This document shows, in pieces, positions 1 through 10,298 of a DNA stretch of 64,000 nt. The DNA lies in contig NC_063275.1 of the NCBI RefSeq assembly GCF_910591885.1, positions 16,604,501-16,668,500 of the forward strand. Reading direction: 5' to 3'. The DNA is from Bombus terrestris (Eukaryota; Arthropoda; Insecta; Hymenoptera; Apidae). Positions within the stretch are counted from its first letter, which is position 1. Each line of letters starts with the position of its first letter. Below the pieces are notes generated by a model. The model was not told the origin of the DNA. It saw only the letters and a list, made by a program, of their open reading frames with translations, and made no database searches. The translations under genes were made by a program, and so were the position numbers.

Positions 1-981
1 ACACGCCTCGACGTCGACGGCTACGAATCAATAAAGATCTGCCATCGCTAGCTTTCAGTCGAATGGGAGAATATTTCAAACATCCAGCGTCCCTCCGTTT
101 CTTGCCACCCCCCTCTCACACCGCTGCTTATTCGCACTTTTATTATCTCGGCGCGAGAAACATTTTTTATCGACTGCCCCGCGCCACCGTCCTCGGACAC
201 AGCCTGTAAACTTTCCTCCCTTTTACCCTACAACCTCTCTCAACCTTTTTCCACCTCCAACCACCCTCTGCTCCTTTTCCTTCGTCGTTCGTTTTTCCCT
301 TCCCGACACGTTGCACGCGTATGAATACATAAGGGAAAGGTTTATACTCGCGAGTGGCGATCGAGAATTCGACTAGCGAAGTTGAAATGCTAGGAGTTGA
401 AAGTTTGAAGAACGACCAGATTTTAGGATTTGTTTTAATAGGTTCTTTAATACGTATCGTTTTTCTTTCTTGTTGCACTAATTTAGTGCACGATATATTT
501 TATCATTTATGAAACGAGCATCGATGAATCGCAAACACTTCACTTAATTTAAGTAACTCTACTTCAGAGCCTGAAATTTAGACGTCTATATCCAAGAACC
601 AGAAACACATCGCTGTTGCAACAATATTGGCAGAGAGCGTGCGCGTACGATTTCTACGAAGCATATCGTAGGCTGGAGGGCGAGGGACGTGTAGAACGAG
701 ATCGCGAACAATTGTTCTCGCACGATACACGTCTTCGATATTGTCTCTCGGGCTGGCAATTCGCTCGATGTCGATATTTTCGCCAGTAGCCTTCCTATTT
801 ACGGTTTAGCGCGGCAAATTGGCATACGTTCGAGCGCCGCGTAATTGAATCGCGCCGCGCTTTCCGCGCTCGCCACGAATAAAAATTAATCGATTGACAT
901 TTATTTCCACGAGCCCTCTCGAACGATAATAACACGAAAATATCACAGCGCTGTTGCAGAATAGAATTACATCGCCCAAAA
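1..981. other. Non-coding stretch, no gene seen
   Basis: A C/T-rich block (about 100-310) is followed by mixed AT-rich sequence. Reading frames on the minus strand across 167-478 and 795-1121 are open, but they have no splice signals, promoter or recognisable domain, and the first is low complexity from the pyrimidine tract. I see no RNA gene. Confidence 0.6.
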
Positions 982-1078
982 ATGGAGGCGTCGCTGTCCG
1001 GACGGCAAATCGATGGAATCTCGTATTTTGTCCGGATAATGGAATCATTTAGGCAACCAACCGAGAAACAGCCACCAG
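982..1078 (+). CDS. Candidate first coding exon, unknown protein
   Basis: The frame starts at an ATG in a strong animal context (AAAAATGG) and gives 32 codons plus one base before a consensus splice donor, CAG|GTACGT, at 1079. The peptide begins MEASLSGRQIDGISYF and ends near KQPP. Without splicing the frame would stop about 18 codons later. I recognise no domain, signal peptide or membrane segment. The exon ends in phase 1. An AG at 1916-1917 followed by GG and the ATG at 1920 would keep phase with the next candidate exon, but that acceptor has no pyrimidine tract, so the link is weak. The opposite strand is also open here, which lowers certainty. It could equally be a conserved non-coding block. 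Confidence 0.22.
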
Positions 1079-1919
1079 GTACGTTAGCACCGATGTTAAC
1101 GAGCCACAGGATGTACCACATTCGAATATCGTAGCTACTCTAATCGATTCGCTTTTTCGTAGCGAAAGCACGATTCTTTCTTGGAAGAACAAAAAGTCGT
1201 TTGAATTATATAGAGAAATATAGGACTAAACTTGGATTTTTAACGTGCTGTGGCATCAAGAAATGCATTTTTAGCAACTAGTCACCCTTCTCTTCGCTCC
1301 AAAAATAAAAAATTGTTAAAATAACTGCAATTATTTTGTGTCCTTACTTATTTAGAGAGAAATTTAAGTTATAATTATCCTTCTCGTTGATTTATTCAAT
1401 ATAGATATCATACTTGTTTCTAGTGCCCTTATTCCCTTCTAGACGATACGAAATTAGAAGTGAAATAAAATCATTAAATAATTCCGAATTGAAATATACC
1501 TCGTCCCTCGCTTAAACAGAGCATTCAAACGAAGTAACGTAACAAAGTTATCTTTCAAAGATTTCTACACTTCAATTCTGCAGCTACAACGATCCCTTCA
1601 ATTCACGCGAATTAAATCATCGATATATACATATATATGTCCTCTTACTTTCCAATTCATGAGACCTTTCATGAAACTTCCATACGTTCTTATCAACCCA
1701 CCATGCAATATTACAAATACATTAGCATGCCGACATCCGACTCTCGAAACTTGGTTGCTCTTAAATACGTAATCGAAACACAAGCACGATATACTCGTTC
1801 GGAAATAATTGAACGATCTCGACGCGTGGAGCAAGGGTAACTGGCTCGAGCGGGATTAGGTTGGCTCGTTCCCGTGTCACGGGTCCGGAGAAGAGCGACT
1901 CGGTGGCGCGAGTTAAGGG
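1079..1919. other. Non-coding or intronic stretch
   Basis: AT-rich to about 1840, then GC-rich towards the next candidate exon. It contains a short TATATACATATATATG run near 1623. The open frames on both strands are short and unsupported. If the two neighbouring candidate exons belong to one transcript, this is its intron. Confidence 0.5.
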
Positions 1920-2078
1920 ATGAGGGCGGCCCTCGAGGAGGATGCCCAGGGGATGCACGAGACATTTGTCAACGAGACGAGCGGTGAGTGGACCGGACCT
2001 CCGGCGTACCACGGTGGATCGTACGTGTATCCCGCCGAGACCACGAACGGGAGAGCTGACCTTTCTCTCTCGGGTCAG
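1920..2078 (+). CDS. Candidate coding exon, possibly an extracellular N-terminus
   Basis: An in-frame TAA at 1914 is followed by ATG at 1920 and a second ATG at 1953. The frame stays open for 53 codons to a phase-0 donor, CAG|GTAATA, at 2079. Third positions are GC-biased and the peptide is not low complexity: from the second ATG it reads MHETFVNETSGEW and then a Gly/Tyr/Pro-rich part (PPAYHGGSYVYP). NET is a potential N-glycosylation sequon, and short glycosylated N-termini without a signal peptide are common in insect G-protein-coupled receptors. A transcription-factor N-terminus with similar composition is as likely, so I assign no family. A competing donor-like GTGAGT lies at 1984. No downstream partner exon with transmembrane motifs was recognised in this window. 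Confidence 0.32.
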
Positions 2079-4248
2079 GTAATATTAAACCGCATACGTC
2101 TTCGGCGTCTGATCAAAGGGCCGACCTCTCTCGTCGACGTTTCCCTTTCTCTCTCTTTCACTGTGTTTGTGTCCGGCGTTTTGTCTCCGTACGTACGTTT
2201 CGGTTCGCTCGAGGAGGACGACTCCCACGTAGCCAGGGCAAAGGTAATCCAAAGAGAAGCACGATAACGTGGGCTCACGTTCTCCAAGATTGATCCCCGC
2301 TGCTGATGGAAACGTATTGTCCTCGCCTCGTTCGCGCGGATGCATTTTTTATCGTTTGCCCGATGTGACGCTGATGGATCCCCGCGCTACGCGATCGTCG
2401 CACGTTGGACGACTACTATTGCCACGACGAATCATTTGAATTATGCTAGTTTCTTGCGATAGATGAAATGGAATATGATTAGCATTAGGATTAGGAAGTT
2501 GCTTTGAAATTTAATGCGATATTTAAAGATTCGAAATTCGGATATTCGAAAATTTAAAATATTTCACAGCTTAAAAATTAAAAAATTAAAAAATTGGAAT
2601 ATTCAATTCGCCCAAAAATAGCTCGGTAGCAATCTGTTATACCAGTGATGGGATGAAATCTCGCGGTGCGATTCCACGAATCTACTGTAGGGTGCGAGCC
2701 ATCGTGGCCGTTTCCCCATTGCCGTTATTGTAGATTAACAACGTTACAAGTCGCACATTAATTAACCGGCTCGGACGGCGTGTTTGCGTTTGTAAACTCG
2801 GCCGAGTGAGACGCCGGGACGCGGGCCAATATTATTACGAAGACAAACGTACCGACGCTATCTACCATCAAGGGCTTCCTGCCTCTGCCCCCTGACACCC
2901 GGCCTTCGGGGAATATTCATCAGGATGAGAACGGAGGAGCATTGTGAACTTCTGCGAACCTCATTGGGGGATGTACGAGGCCGATGACTTTATTTTTCGT
3001 ACGTCCTAAATCCTACACTTACGTCACTGTTTGCTGTATTGTAGCAAATCTACTTTTAGAACCCCTGCTTTAACTTTAAAATTGTACAACGAAAATTTAA
3101 AGAAAAGGGTATATCGAGGATACGTTTATGCATTCAATTTTCCAAATATTTCCTTATTTTAGTACTTGTTATTTTGTTAAAAAATTATTATTTGAGAGAA
3201 CGTGTTAACTCGACTTACTCGGTTAACAGGATAAATTCTTTAAACGATGAGTTCGACTAATTAAAATTAATCTTCTCTTCTACAAAATGGAATCGAAGCC
3301 AGTTTGATCGCATGCTTAACTTTCGAACTACGATTTACGTTGCCAGGTGGGAAGAATAATATGTTCGATCGGAGCATAACAGACGCAATTTCTTCTATCG
3401 GTGGACGACACACGGTTTAACAAGAGAAATTCGCAGGTTGTTCGTGACAGAGGGTTGGCAGGTTTTCTTGCACGCTCGATAACCGAGCGTTCTCTCTCTC
3501 TCTTTCTCTCTCTCTCTCTCCCTTCGGCTAGGCTGTTCCAACAGCGGAGCCATATAACACGGATCGGTGGAACGGAAAGAAGAAACCGCGCGGCAGAATC
3601 GTGTATACGAATGCCCTGTAATCAAATAAAGGGGAACAATGTTGGCGAACGATGCGAGTCAGCCAGCTCAGCAGCGCGATTCCGAACCCGCCCGTTCCTT
3701 GTCCTGGACACACCCCCACCGTAACTGAGCGAACGCTGTTATCCGCGTATCCTGCGACTCACCCCATGCACCCTTTTTACCCCGTCAGCCCCTGTTCCGT
3801 TCGCCTCGAGACTCGATCCATACGTTCTCCGATTTGGCCGTAGTTCATAGCCGACGTCGATGTGAGAACGGAAGAAACGACGAAAAGAAGGGGTTGCTAG
3901 GGATGGTTTGTTGGAATAGAGGGTGTGTGGTATCGTCCATAAATCAGTGTGCAATGCTACGTTTATTCTGTAGTAATTAACATCAATGGTACTCTGAATC
4001 GTTATTGTTAAACTACTCTTATCTGGTTGAGAAAGGTGTAATTGCTCTTAGGAGGCATTTTAACCACTTCTTTCTAAGTAGAAACTAAAGTTCAAACTTA
4101 AGAAGTTTTCGCTTAATACTTGTGTGGTTAGACACAACCGACTCAATTGCACATTCTCGCTACAACTTTGTTTCGGTTAGTTTGATACTTCTCGCTTAAT
4201 TTTTACAATTCGTAACATTCTTTCAGCTTCTCCTATTCTCCTAATGGT
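2079..4248. other. Non-coding stretch with a balanced-GC block
   Basis: After the donor at 2079 come pyrimidine-rich DNA, an AT-rich part with repeated AAAATT words (about 2550-2605) and a GC-balanced block (about 2690-2990) with TAATTAAC and GAATATTCAT motifs of the kind found in insect regulatory DNA. A TC microsatellite is listed separately. The 107-codon plus-strand frame at 3401-3724 runs through the microsatellite and is not credible as a gene. Confidence 0.5.
3491..3521. repeat. (TC)n microsatellite
   Basis: About 31 bases of TC dinucleotides with a single TTT interruption. GA/TC tracts bind GAGA-type factors in insects, but no promoter is evident here. Confidence 0.95.
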
Positions 4249-4280
4249 CTTATCTAACCTGCTTCTCTAGGTTAGATAAG
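4249..4280. repeat. Perfect 12-bp hairpin with 8-nt loop
   Basis: CTTATCTAACCT (4249-4260) is followed after eight bases by its exact reverse complement AGGTTAGATAAG (4269-4280). One more A-T pair and a G-T wobble extend the stem. It lies just after a good acceptor-like sequence (CATTCTTTCAG at about 4216-4226). It is too short for a microRNA precursor. It could be a transcription-factor dyad or the remnant tip of an inverted-repeat element. Confidence 0.85.
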
Positions 4281-6443
4281 ATAACCAGATACCTTCCAAG
4301 AGATGTTTTCCAATTTCCAACATATGATACCATCGATCGTGAACTATTTTTCGCCGCAAGACGAATCGCGGTGCCGCGCAAAAATACGTCCATCGGAGCC
4401 ACAGCGCCTGGCTACCATTTCCCCGCGAAATACCCGGTATCCTGTTCGCCGTGTAAGCACGGTCGACGGAATATCCTTTCGCTTTATATAAATGGAGCGT
4501 TGTAAGCATGCCCCATAGGAGCAGGCTGGATTCGCACGGCTAACAGATGAGGCATTAGGCACCGTAATGGCTCCATTTCCCTGGAGGAAGCAGAACGAGA
4601 CAGCGACGGAGAAAGCGAACGAACGAACAGCAGATCGGGACAGAGATCGAGCGTTAACCAGAAGCGGTGAGGTAGCAGGGAGCAGAAACCAGGACCAAAA
4701 TATTTCTACAAATCATTACTTTTAATTTGCTCGTCCCTTTTATCAAGACAAATGCGTTCGTCCGATGCGAGCCCGACAATCGAACGCTCGCCGTTGTACG
4801 TGACTGCGTGCGTGTACGTACTTGGACCTTCTGCACTCGTTTCCGCCTGCCCTTTCCATCGTGTGTTCGATATATTCGCCTATGCTACTCGAGGCTGCTT
4901 TAAATTCGCGCGAAACACGCACACACGAAGCGAAGCACGTAACGTGCACACGAGAAAGACGCGTGTGCGACGACAATGGGGAACGTCGTGGAGAAGCGCA
5001 ATGGTTCCAGCTGGCTTCTCCGCGGGGCGCCGCCACCACCACCAGCGCCAGCAGCATGAGCATCGACATCGCCAGCATCGGTACCAGCAACAGTATTATT
5101 CGTATAGGTATACTACATCGCGTGGTCCGAGGAGAGAGGATCGTAGATCGGGGACATCGGCAGGGTCGCGACCAACCTACCAGCAGAGAAGGGGAAAGAC
5201 GAATGGAAAAAAGAGAAGGAGAGACAGAAAGGAACACGGTGGTAGGTCGACACCGTGAGAGGAGCTTCTCTGGCCGGAGCTCCCGAACGCAAGGCAACAA
5301 CAATAATTTTTCATAGGCAGAAAAGAAAAGGGAGGACGCCATTCATTAGCCCCGGCTCGGTTGGTTCGCACGTTGTTGGTGCTGCTGGCTGTGACACCTC
5401 AATAACCGACCGACCAGCCTGCACGGTTGCGTCGTGTGTTATACGTTCCTACGTTCGGCTACACGACACCGTACATGTGGATAGGTGGCATCGTACCTCG
5501 TATATAACAGATATATCTGCGCCGGCCATTGTACTCCTCTACTGATATTTCTGTTATTGCTGGATTAAATGCGCGCCGTGCACCCCGTCGTGCATTATTC
5601 CGCGACCTATACCGACTGCGCGCCCTCTCCTTCCTTCCGCCGCTTTTTCGACCCTCCCCACTACTACGTCCCATTTTATTCTACCTCGACTAATGCTACG
5701 TGTTCCCGTTGATCGGCCATGCTCGATCCCCGAGTACTCGATCGACGATCTTGATTCATACTTGGACATTCCTCGCGGGGAGCGCCGTGTTTCCGCTAAC
5801 AACAATTTTAACGGTTCTTCGTTGAATTATTATCGAGATTCTTCACTTTAGATACGGTACTCGTGCTTTCTCGCGATCAATCGGAATATTCATAGCTTCG
5901 TCGTTCGAAGAGCAAAGAAATTCAAAGCCCGTTCAAAGTGGAAATTTCAAATCCTTAAACTCAGCACAAATTACCCCTTACGGTAACGTCAATTATCGCC
6001 AAAAATTCGATTATCCCCCGAACCGATTTCCGAATCATTGCACGCGCCACGGGAAGCAACTAAGGGGGGATAATTACGAAAACGAGAAAGGTCTTAGCGT
6101 CTATTATCGTCGCCCCCGGGGCCGATGGGGTTTCTCGGTCGGTCGAGCGTGCGGATACAAACGTTTGTTTCGCAAAACATCTTGGTCGCGGGAGCGACGG
6201 TGCGGCACGAACCGCGGACCCAAACGTTCGCCGGACTACGGGTGAGAGAATGAGCGAGAGAAACGACGTGTAAAACGAAGAAAGAGGGAGGACGAGGTGG
6301 GGCTGAGAACCAGGGTAACCAAACAGGGTATAAGTCACGGACACCCCGTGGTGTACCATCCGGTAACTCGACACCGTCGTTTGTACTCCGGTGTGGTATA
6401 GGAGTGCCTGGCAGCGGCAGCACGGACGCACAAAAACACACGT
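4281..6443. other. Non-coding stretch with CAG/CAC-rich GC island
   Basis: The part from 4740 to 5480 is GC-rich, and three overlapping frames stay open for 164-199 codons. Their translations are dominated by repeat-derived His/Gln, Arg or Leu/Val runs, which is typical of trinucleotide-rich DNA rather than protein. The part from 5560 to 6060 is AT-rich. The part from 6060 to 6440 is GC-rich and carries only composition-driven frames. Confidence 0.5.
4743..5078 (-). CDS. Weak candidate: small ORF with signal-peptide-like start
   Basis: Starting at the minus-strand ATG at 5078, the frame gives 111 residues. The first 23 look like a secretory signal: MLAMSMLMLLALVVVAAPRG followed by EAS, a plausible cleavage site. 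The rest is Ser/Arg-rich with five cysteines and no recognisable domain. The hydrophobic run is encoded by CTG/GTG repeats, so chance is a serious alternative. No splice donor or promoter stands out, and the same DNA is open on the plus strand in two frames. Confidence 0.1.
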   Translation of the reverse strand: MLAMSMLMLLALVVVAAPRGEASWNHCASPRRSPLSSHTRLSRVHVTCFASCVRVSREFKAASSSIGEYIEHTMERAGGNECRRSKYVHARSHVQRRAFDCRARIGRTHLS

Positions 6444-6569
6444 ATGAATACATACGACAATAGCAAGTCCTACAGAGAACTGTTGGATGGGAGCATCGTC
6501 TGGCCCTGCCAGTATACCCCAACTCGGATAGATCTGTCCGTGCCTGGTGTGACATTAGATACCATTTAA
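6444..6569 (+). CDS. Candidate small ORF or terminal exon, 41 codons
   Basis: ATG to TAA encodes 41 residues beginning MNTYDNSKSYRELLDGSI and ending GVTLDTI. The composition is well balanced and not repeat-derived. The frame is open upstream to a TAG at 6399, and a CAG acceptor-like site (GCGGCAG at about 6414-6420) falls inside that open part, so it could be the last exon of a longer gene. I recognise no family. No polyadenylation signal is obvious directly downstream. The minus strand is open over the same DNA, so this may instead be a conserved non-coding block. Confidence 0.18.
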   Translation: MNTYDNSKSYRELLDGSIVWPCQYTPTRIDLSVPGVTLDTI

Positions 6570-8774
6570 GGATTAATATAGCCATAAATAAGGCTGACTC
6601 TTTGGCTTGGCAGCGTCTCTTTCTGATTGTTGCCAGTCGACCGGACACAATGCCGCGACCAGCAGCCACCAACGAATCCCTTTCTTTCGACTACTTCTCT
6701 CTTCTTTTTCGTACCGCTCCCTCTTTTCTTTTTGTTCAAGCTGTTAGCTTCTCGCGACTCGAACTTTCGGTAGACGGAATGTTCTATGCTGGTTTTGCAG
6801 CCAGTCGTTTTCAAGGTAGATTTGTAGGTCCTTTGTTGAAATCACTTAACGCTTCTTTGCCTTTGTTACGAACGGTGGTTAGGAATCGATCCGTGCGTGA
6901 CTCTCAAATTTTTCATTCTTTACATTGTCCTATGCACGCTTTTTATCGGCCAGCGGAACCTTGTTTATCCGAATAGTTTGGGAGACGAGGTAGAGGTTCA
7001 CTAGCTACTCCTTCCACCCTTTCTCATTCGTTCCGATGATACGAATTGATGTTGAAAATTAAAGCCCACGTTAAACTTATATAAAACGTATTAATCGAAT
7101 GTTCAAATACATCTTAGTACGTGATAGAAATAAGACAAGCTGTTCCGTGCTACGAAAAGCTCTCTAAATTTCCAAAAGCGTAGAAAAGCTGCATTTGTGT
7201 TCGTATACACGCACTGATATCGATATCGTCGTAAAAGAAGCATTAACTAGAGTAAGAAGAGGAGAACCGTTGTGGAAAAAGAGTATGGTGTCGCGAGGTG
7301 CTTCCTCCATGATGCAAAACGGGTGTTGTCGTCGTCTTCGAACACGCGTCCGCGCGATTCCGTAAAAACGGTCGACTCGTCGGCTGGCGCATAAACGGGC
7401 TGCGCCGCGTCGAATATAATATTCACAGTTTGTCGGAACAGGAAGGTGCCGGCGTTTAACACGCCGATATAATATATAATATAAGAAAAGGCGAGAGAGT
7501 CGCGACTCCAGGAGCGCATAAAACACAGCTGCCGCCATGCAATCAACAGCCGTATAACCGAGGCTCGCGAGGAGAGGCCTCTCTTTCCCTTTCCGCTCGC
7601 CTTCTTCGCCTCGTTCGCCCGGTTATATATTCCTAGAAGCGAATAATTTCATTCATACAAACGGCCTGTATGCTCCGGCTGGCACGACTGCTATTGTTAC
7701 TACCGAATAACCAGAGACCGTACACCCTTCTCGCGCCGTCACGTCGCTCGCTATATTTACCCGCTTCTCTGTTACGTCCGCGACACGGCTGCAACGAAAT
7801 CGTTCGAGTGCACCGACCGATTCGAGTTTCGTGATCGCAATTATTGGCTGTTGGACATGGTACGATGTGAAATCGTTGGACGTTTTGTGGGATCGAGGAT
7901 ACATATGCTCACGAAATTATTCGGATACTAATAGACACAATCTATGAATAGACACGTTTGACTGCCAGTGTACGAAATTGCTCGATGGATGTTAATGAAG
8001 TCGATCGTAAGAATCCAACATCTGAAATTGCCAGAAATTAATTTGCAAAGTCCGTGTAACCAAACGCGAATGCACGTTAAAATCAACGAAGAAGCATGGC
8101 TGCCTAACGCTCCTCGATGCTAGGCGTTGGGAATTCAGTTCATCGTTCTAACGAAGTTGTTTTTAAGCAAGCGCTCTGGCAACTTTTTAGAACGACACGG
8201 ATCCGGACAAGTATGGAGTTTGTCGGAGACAGCGCAATATCGGCGGCGTACAATTTCCTTCGTGCTAAAGAATCTCCTTAGCAGTAGATCCGCGGGGACG
8301 ACGCTCACGCGTCAACCTAGATTCCGTGAGCTGCGTCGTTTTGTTTCAAAGTTTCGAGCAGACAGCCGCTTGACATCGTCCCGGCGAGCTGAGCTCCACA
8401 CCCGCCGGGGATAACGTCCCGGGCTTTCCTTATTCTCTTAATTTTCTTCCGTCCCCGAGGAACCACCCTTTCTAACCACCCCGTTTCCTTACTCCACCCT
8501 TTTCGCCCAGGGTTCTCCTTACTTTCCCTGTGTTTCTTGCCGCGGATTTAGATACACCCCTGGTTGGCTGGTCGTTTTACGCCGGCTGGGCGGCGGCCAT
8601 AAGCAAAACACTTGTCGCCGGGAGTCACGACTGCGCGAGTTCTAATTTCATTGCGGAAAGTTGTCGCTTGAATAATTAAAACACGTTGAAAACACGCGAG
8701 TTTTTCCGCCTGATTTGCATAAGAAGCGGCGACGAGACGTCGCTACGCTCTCGCGCGTACTTTCCTCTGCTTTT

Positions 8775-8790
8775 GTATATACGTATATAC
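8775..8790. repeat. 16-bp perfect AT-rich palindrome
   Basis: GTATATACGTATATAC reads the same on both strands. It sits just upstream of CCATGG. It may be chance in TATA-like sequence or a factor-binding dyad. Confidence 0.9.
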
Positions 8791-8850
8791 CATGGATATT
8801 TACATCTATGTACGATGCTTGTGTATTTTGATGTTCTTCTTGGATGGAAA

Positions 8851-8885
8851 GAGGGGAGAAGGGAGAAAGAGAGAGATAGAGAGAG
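8851..8885. repeat. GA-rich tract
   Basis: A purine-only run of GA and GGGA units with one T. The reading frames crossing it are low complexity and are not called. Confidence 0.85.
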
Positions 8886-9550
8886 CACGGCGTGAAATTA
8901 ACTGGTTCTCCACCCACGCGCCATTCAAATTGCACGAATCAGCCTGCCTTCGTCCCAGCTGCGGGCTCTGATCCTGCTGCAATGCTGTTGCAACGCGGTT
9001 TAAACAACTCCGATCGCGTTTCTGCGGATGATACATCCTCGTCTCTGTGTTTGATCCAATGAAATCTCTCAACAACTTTATATTCAGTAGTGAGTGACTG
9101 CTACGTAATTGACTGCTGCGTATACGTATATCAATATCCAGATATCCTACCAATCTTTAGAAACTAAATAATTATAAGAAGAGAAATATCCTTCCCTCTC
9201 GACTTTCCTATCTTACCCACATCTTCCCTCGAAGAAATCAATCAACAGTTCCTGCAACTCACCCTCGTGACGTCTCTAATCCAAAATCCATCCCTTGTCA
9301 ATTTTCGGTAGCAAACACGCCGGGCAATTCTCACCTCGCGGCTGGAAATTCTAATCGCGTGGCGGGTTCCCGTTTCACCACTCTGCGCCCGACTTTCCCG
9401 CACAATGGAAACGATTAGGATCAGAGAAGGCTGGATGCAGGCCCACCGGAGGAGCAATCGCCGGTCAGTAGCCAGTCTATCAGCCATCTCGGGGCATAAA
9501 TATGTAGCGCACGAACGCATTAGCCGGCCGGATATCGTGCGTGCGAGAAC

Positions 9551-9575
9551 CAGGCAGCAACAGCAGCAGCAGTAG
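9551..9575. repeat. CAG trinucleotide tract
   Basis: Imperfect CAG/CAA repeats. The following 150 bases contain several E-box-like CACGTG or CACGTA motifs and CpG-rich sequence, compatible with a regulatory block but not proof of one. Confidence 0.8.
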
Positions 9576-10046
9576 CACGTAGGACGTGGTGTGCCGGTGC
9601 AACGCGCACGTGTGATGGTAATGCATTGGCCTGGTGTACCGTGCAGGATCTCGCCTGTAGGTGTGCAGTGGGCCGGCCAGGAGATAGCCGAAATAATCCC
9701 GCGTGATGGATTACCCTGCCTAAGCGCTAAGTGGAATGAATAGAAAATTAAATTGTGTTTATTGTCGGGGGTAATTGGCCATCTGTGACTCTACTCGTCC
9801 CTTCAGATTTTTCTCGCCTCGTCCTCCGTCTCTGGGATCTGGCTACTGGTCTCTCGTTTGTGCCTCTGCTGGAACGTGGGTGTAGCACGCGTGAACGATG
9901 TTACCCTTACAGTGATGGATCGGATTTTCAGTATTTAGGGGTTGGAACGCTAAAGATTGGAAAGTAATGCAAGATGGTATTTTTTCCTTTAACAAATTCG
10001 TGTTTTCTATCGTATTACTTTGTTGTTTCATTAAGGCTATGGATCT

Positions 10047-10298
10047 ATGATCGGAAGAATCGATGAAAAACAGATCTCTCTGTTATGTAAAAAATTCGAT
10101 AGAGAAGATTGCGACCTTGAAATCGAGGTAGCTGTAAACTACCGAATAATCACTAATTTCAATAAACTTCGCAAACTCGAGGCTGGCTTATCTCGATCAG
10201 AACGTAGACCCAGCCATGGAAAGCCCCTTCGATTCAATTCCCGGTCACCGGGCTTATGGCGAGGGTCCCTGCCGCAAGCGAATTCTTATCGCGTTTAA
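10047..10298 (+). CDS. Weak candidate ORF, 83 codons
   Basis: An ATG-started frame of 83 residues in moderately AT-rich DNA. The first half is charged and protein-like (MIGRIDEKQISLLCKKFDRE), and the second half is Arg/Ser/Pro-rich. A GAG|GTAGCT donor-like site after residue 27 could end an exon there. There is no promoter, domain or known homologue that I recognise. A chance frame remains the leading alternative. Confidence 0.13.
   Translation: MIGRIDEKQISLLCKKFDREDCDLEIEVAVNYRIITNFNKLRKLEAGLSRSERRPSHGKPLRFNSRSPGLWRGSLPQANSYRV

Larger units (their letters stand above)
6570..10046. other. Non-coding stretch
   Basis: Alternating AT- and GC-rich DNA. Minus-strand frames at 7164-7546 and 7653-7904 (about 80-124 codons) are open but overlap other frames, include AT repeats and match nothing I know. 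Other contents are an AT palindrome at 8775-8790, a GA tract at 8851-8885 and a CAG tract near 9551-9575. A good acceptor-like site (CGTCCCTTCAG, ending 9806) is followed by a 53-codon frame ending at 9967, too weak to call. Confidence 0.5.

Noticed and set aside
948..972. TATCACAG, the seed of the miR-2/miR-13 family
   Set aside because: The rest of the mature sequence does not match and no partner arm within about 60 bases can form a precursor hairpin.
4743..5342. Long overlapping frames on both strands (up to 199 codons)
   Set aside because: They translate CAG/CAC/CTG-type repeats and GC-rich DNA. Only the signal-peptide-like part is mentioned, at low confidence.
6094..6672. 192-codon minus-strand frame
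   Set aside because: It starts at a non-ATG codon, has Arg/Ser/Pro-biased composition, no splice or domain support, and overlaps a better-looking plus-strand small ORF.
7164..7546. Two overlapping minus-strand frames of 99 and 124 codons
   Set aside because: Both run through a TATA-type AT repeat and neither has an ATG with splice or promoter support. Two overlapping open frames point to composition.
9807..9967. 53-codon frame after a strong acceptor (CGTCCCTTCAG)
   Set aside because: No recognisable sequence and no polyadenylation signal close by. Kept as a note only.
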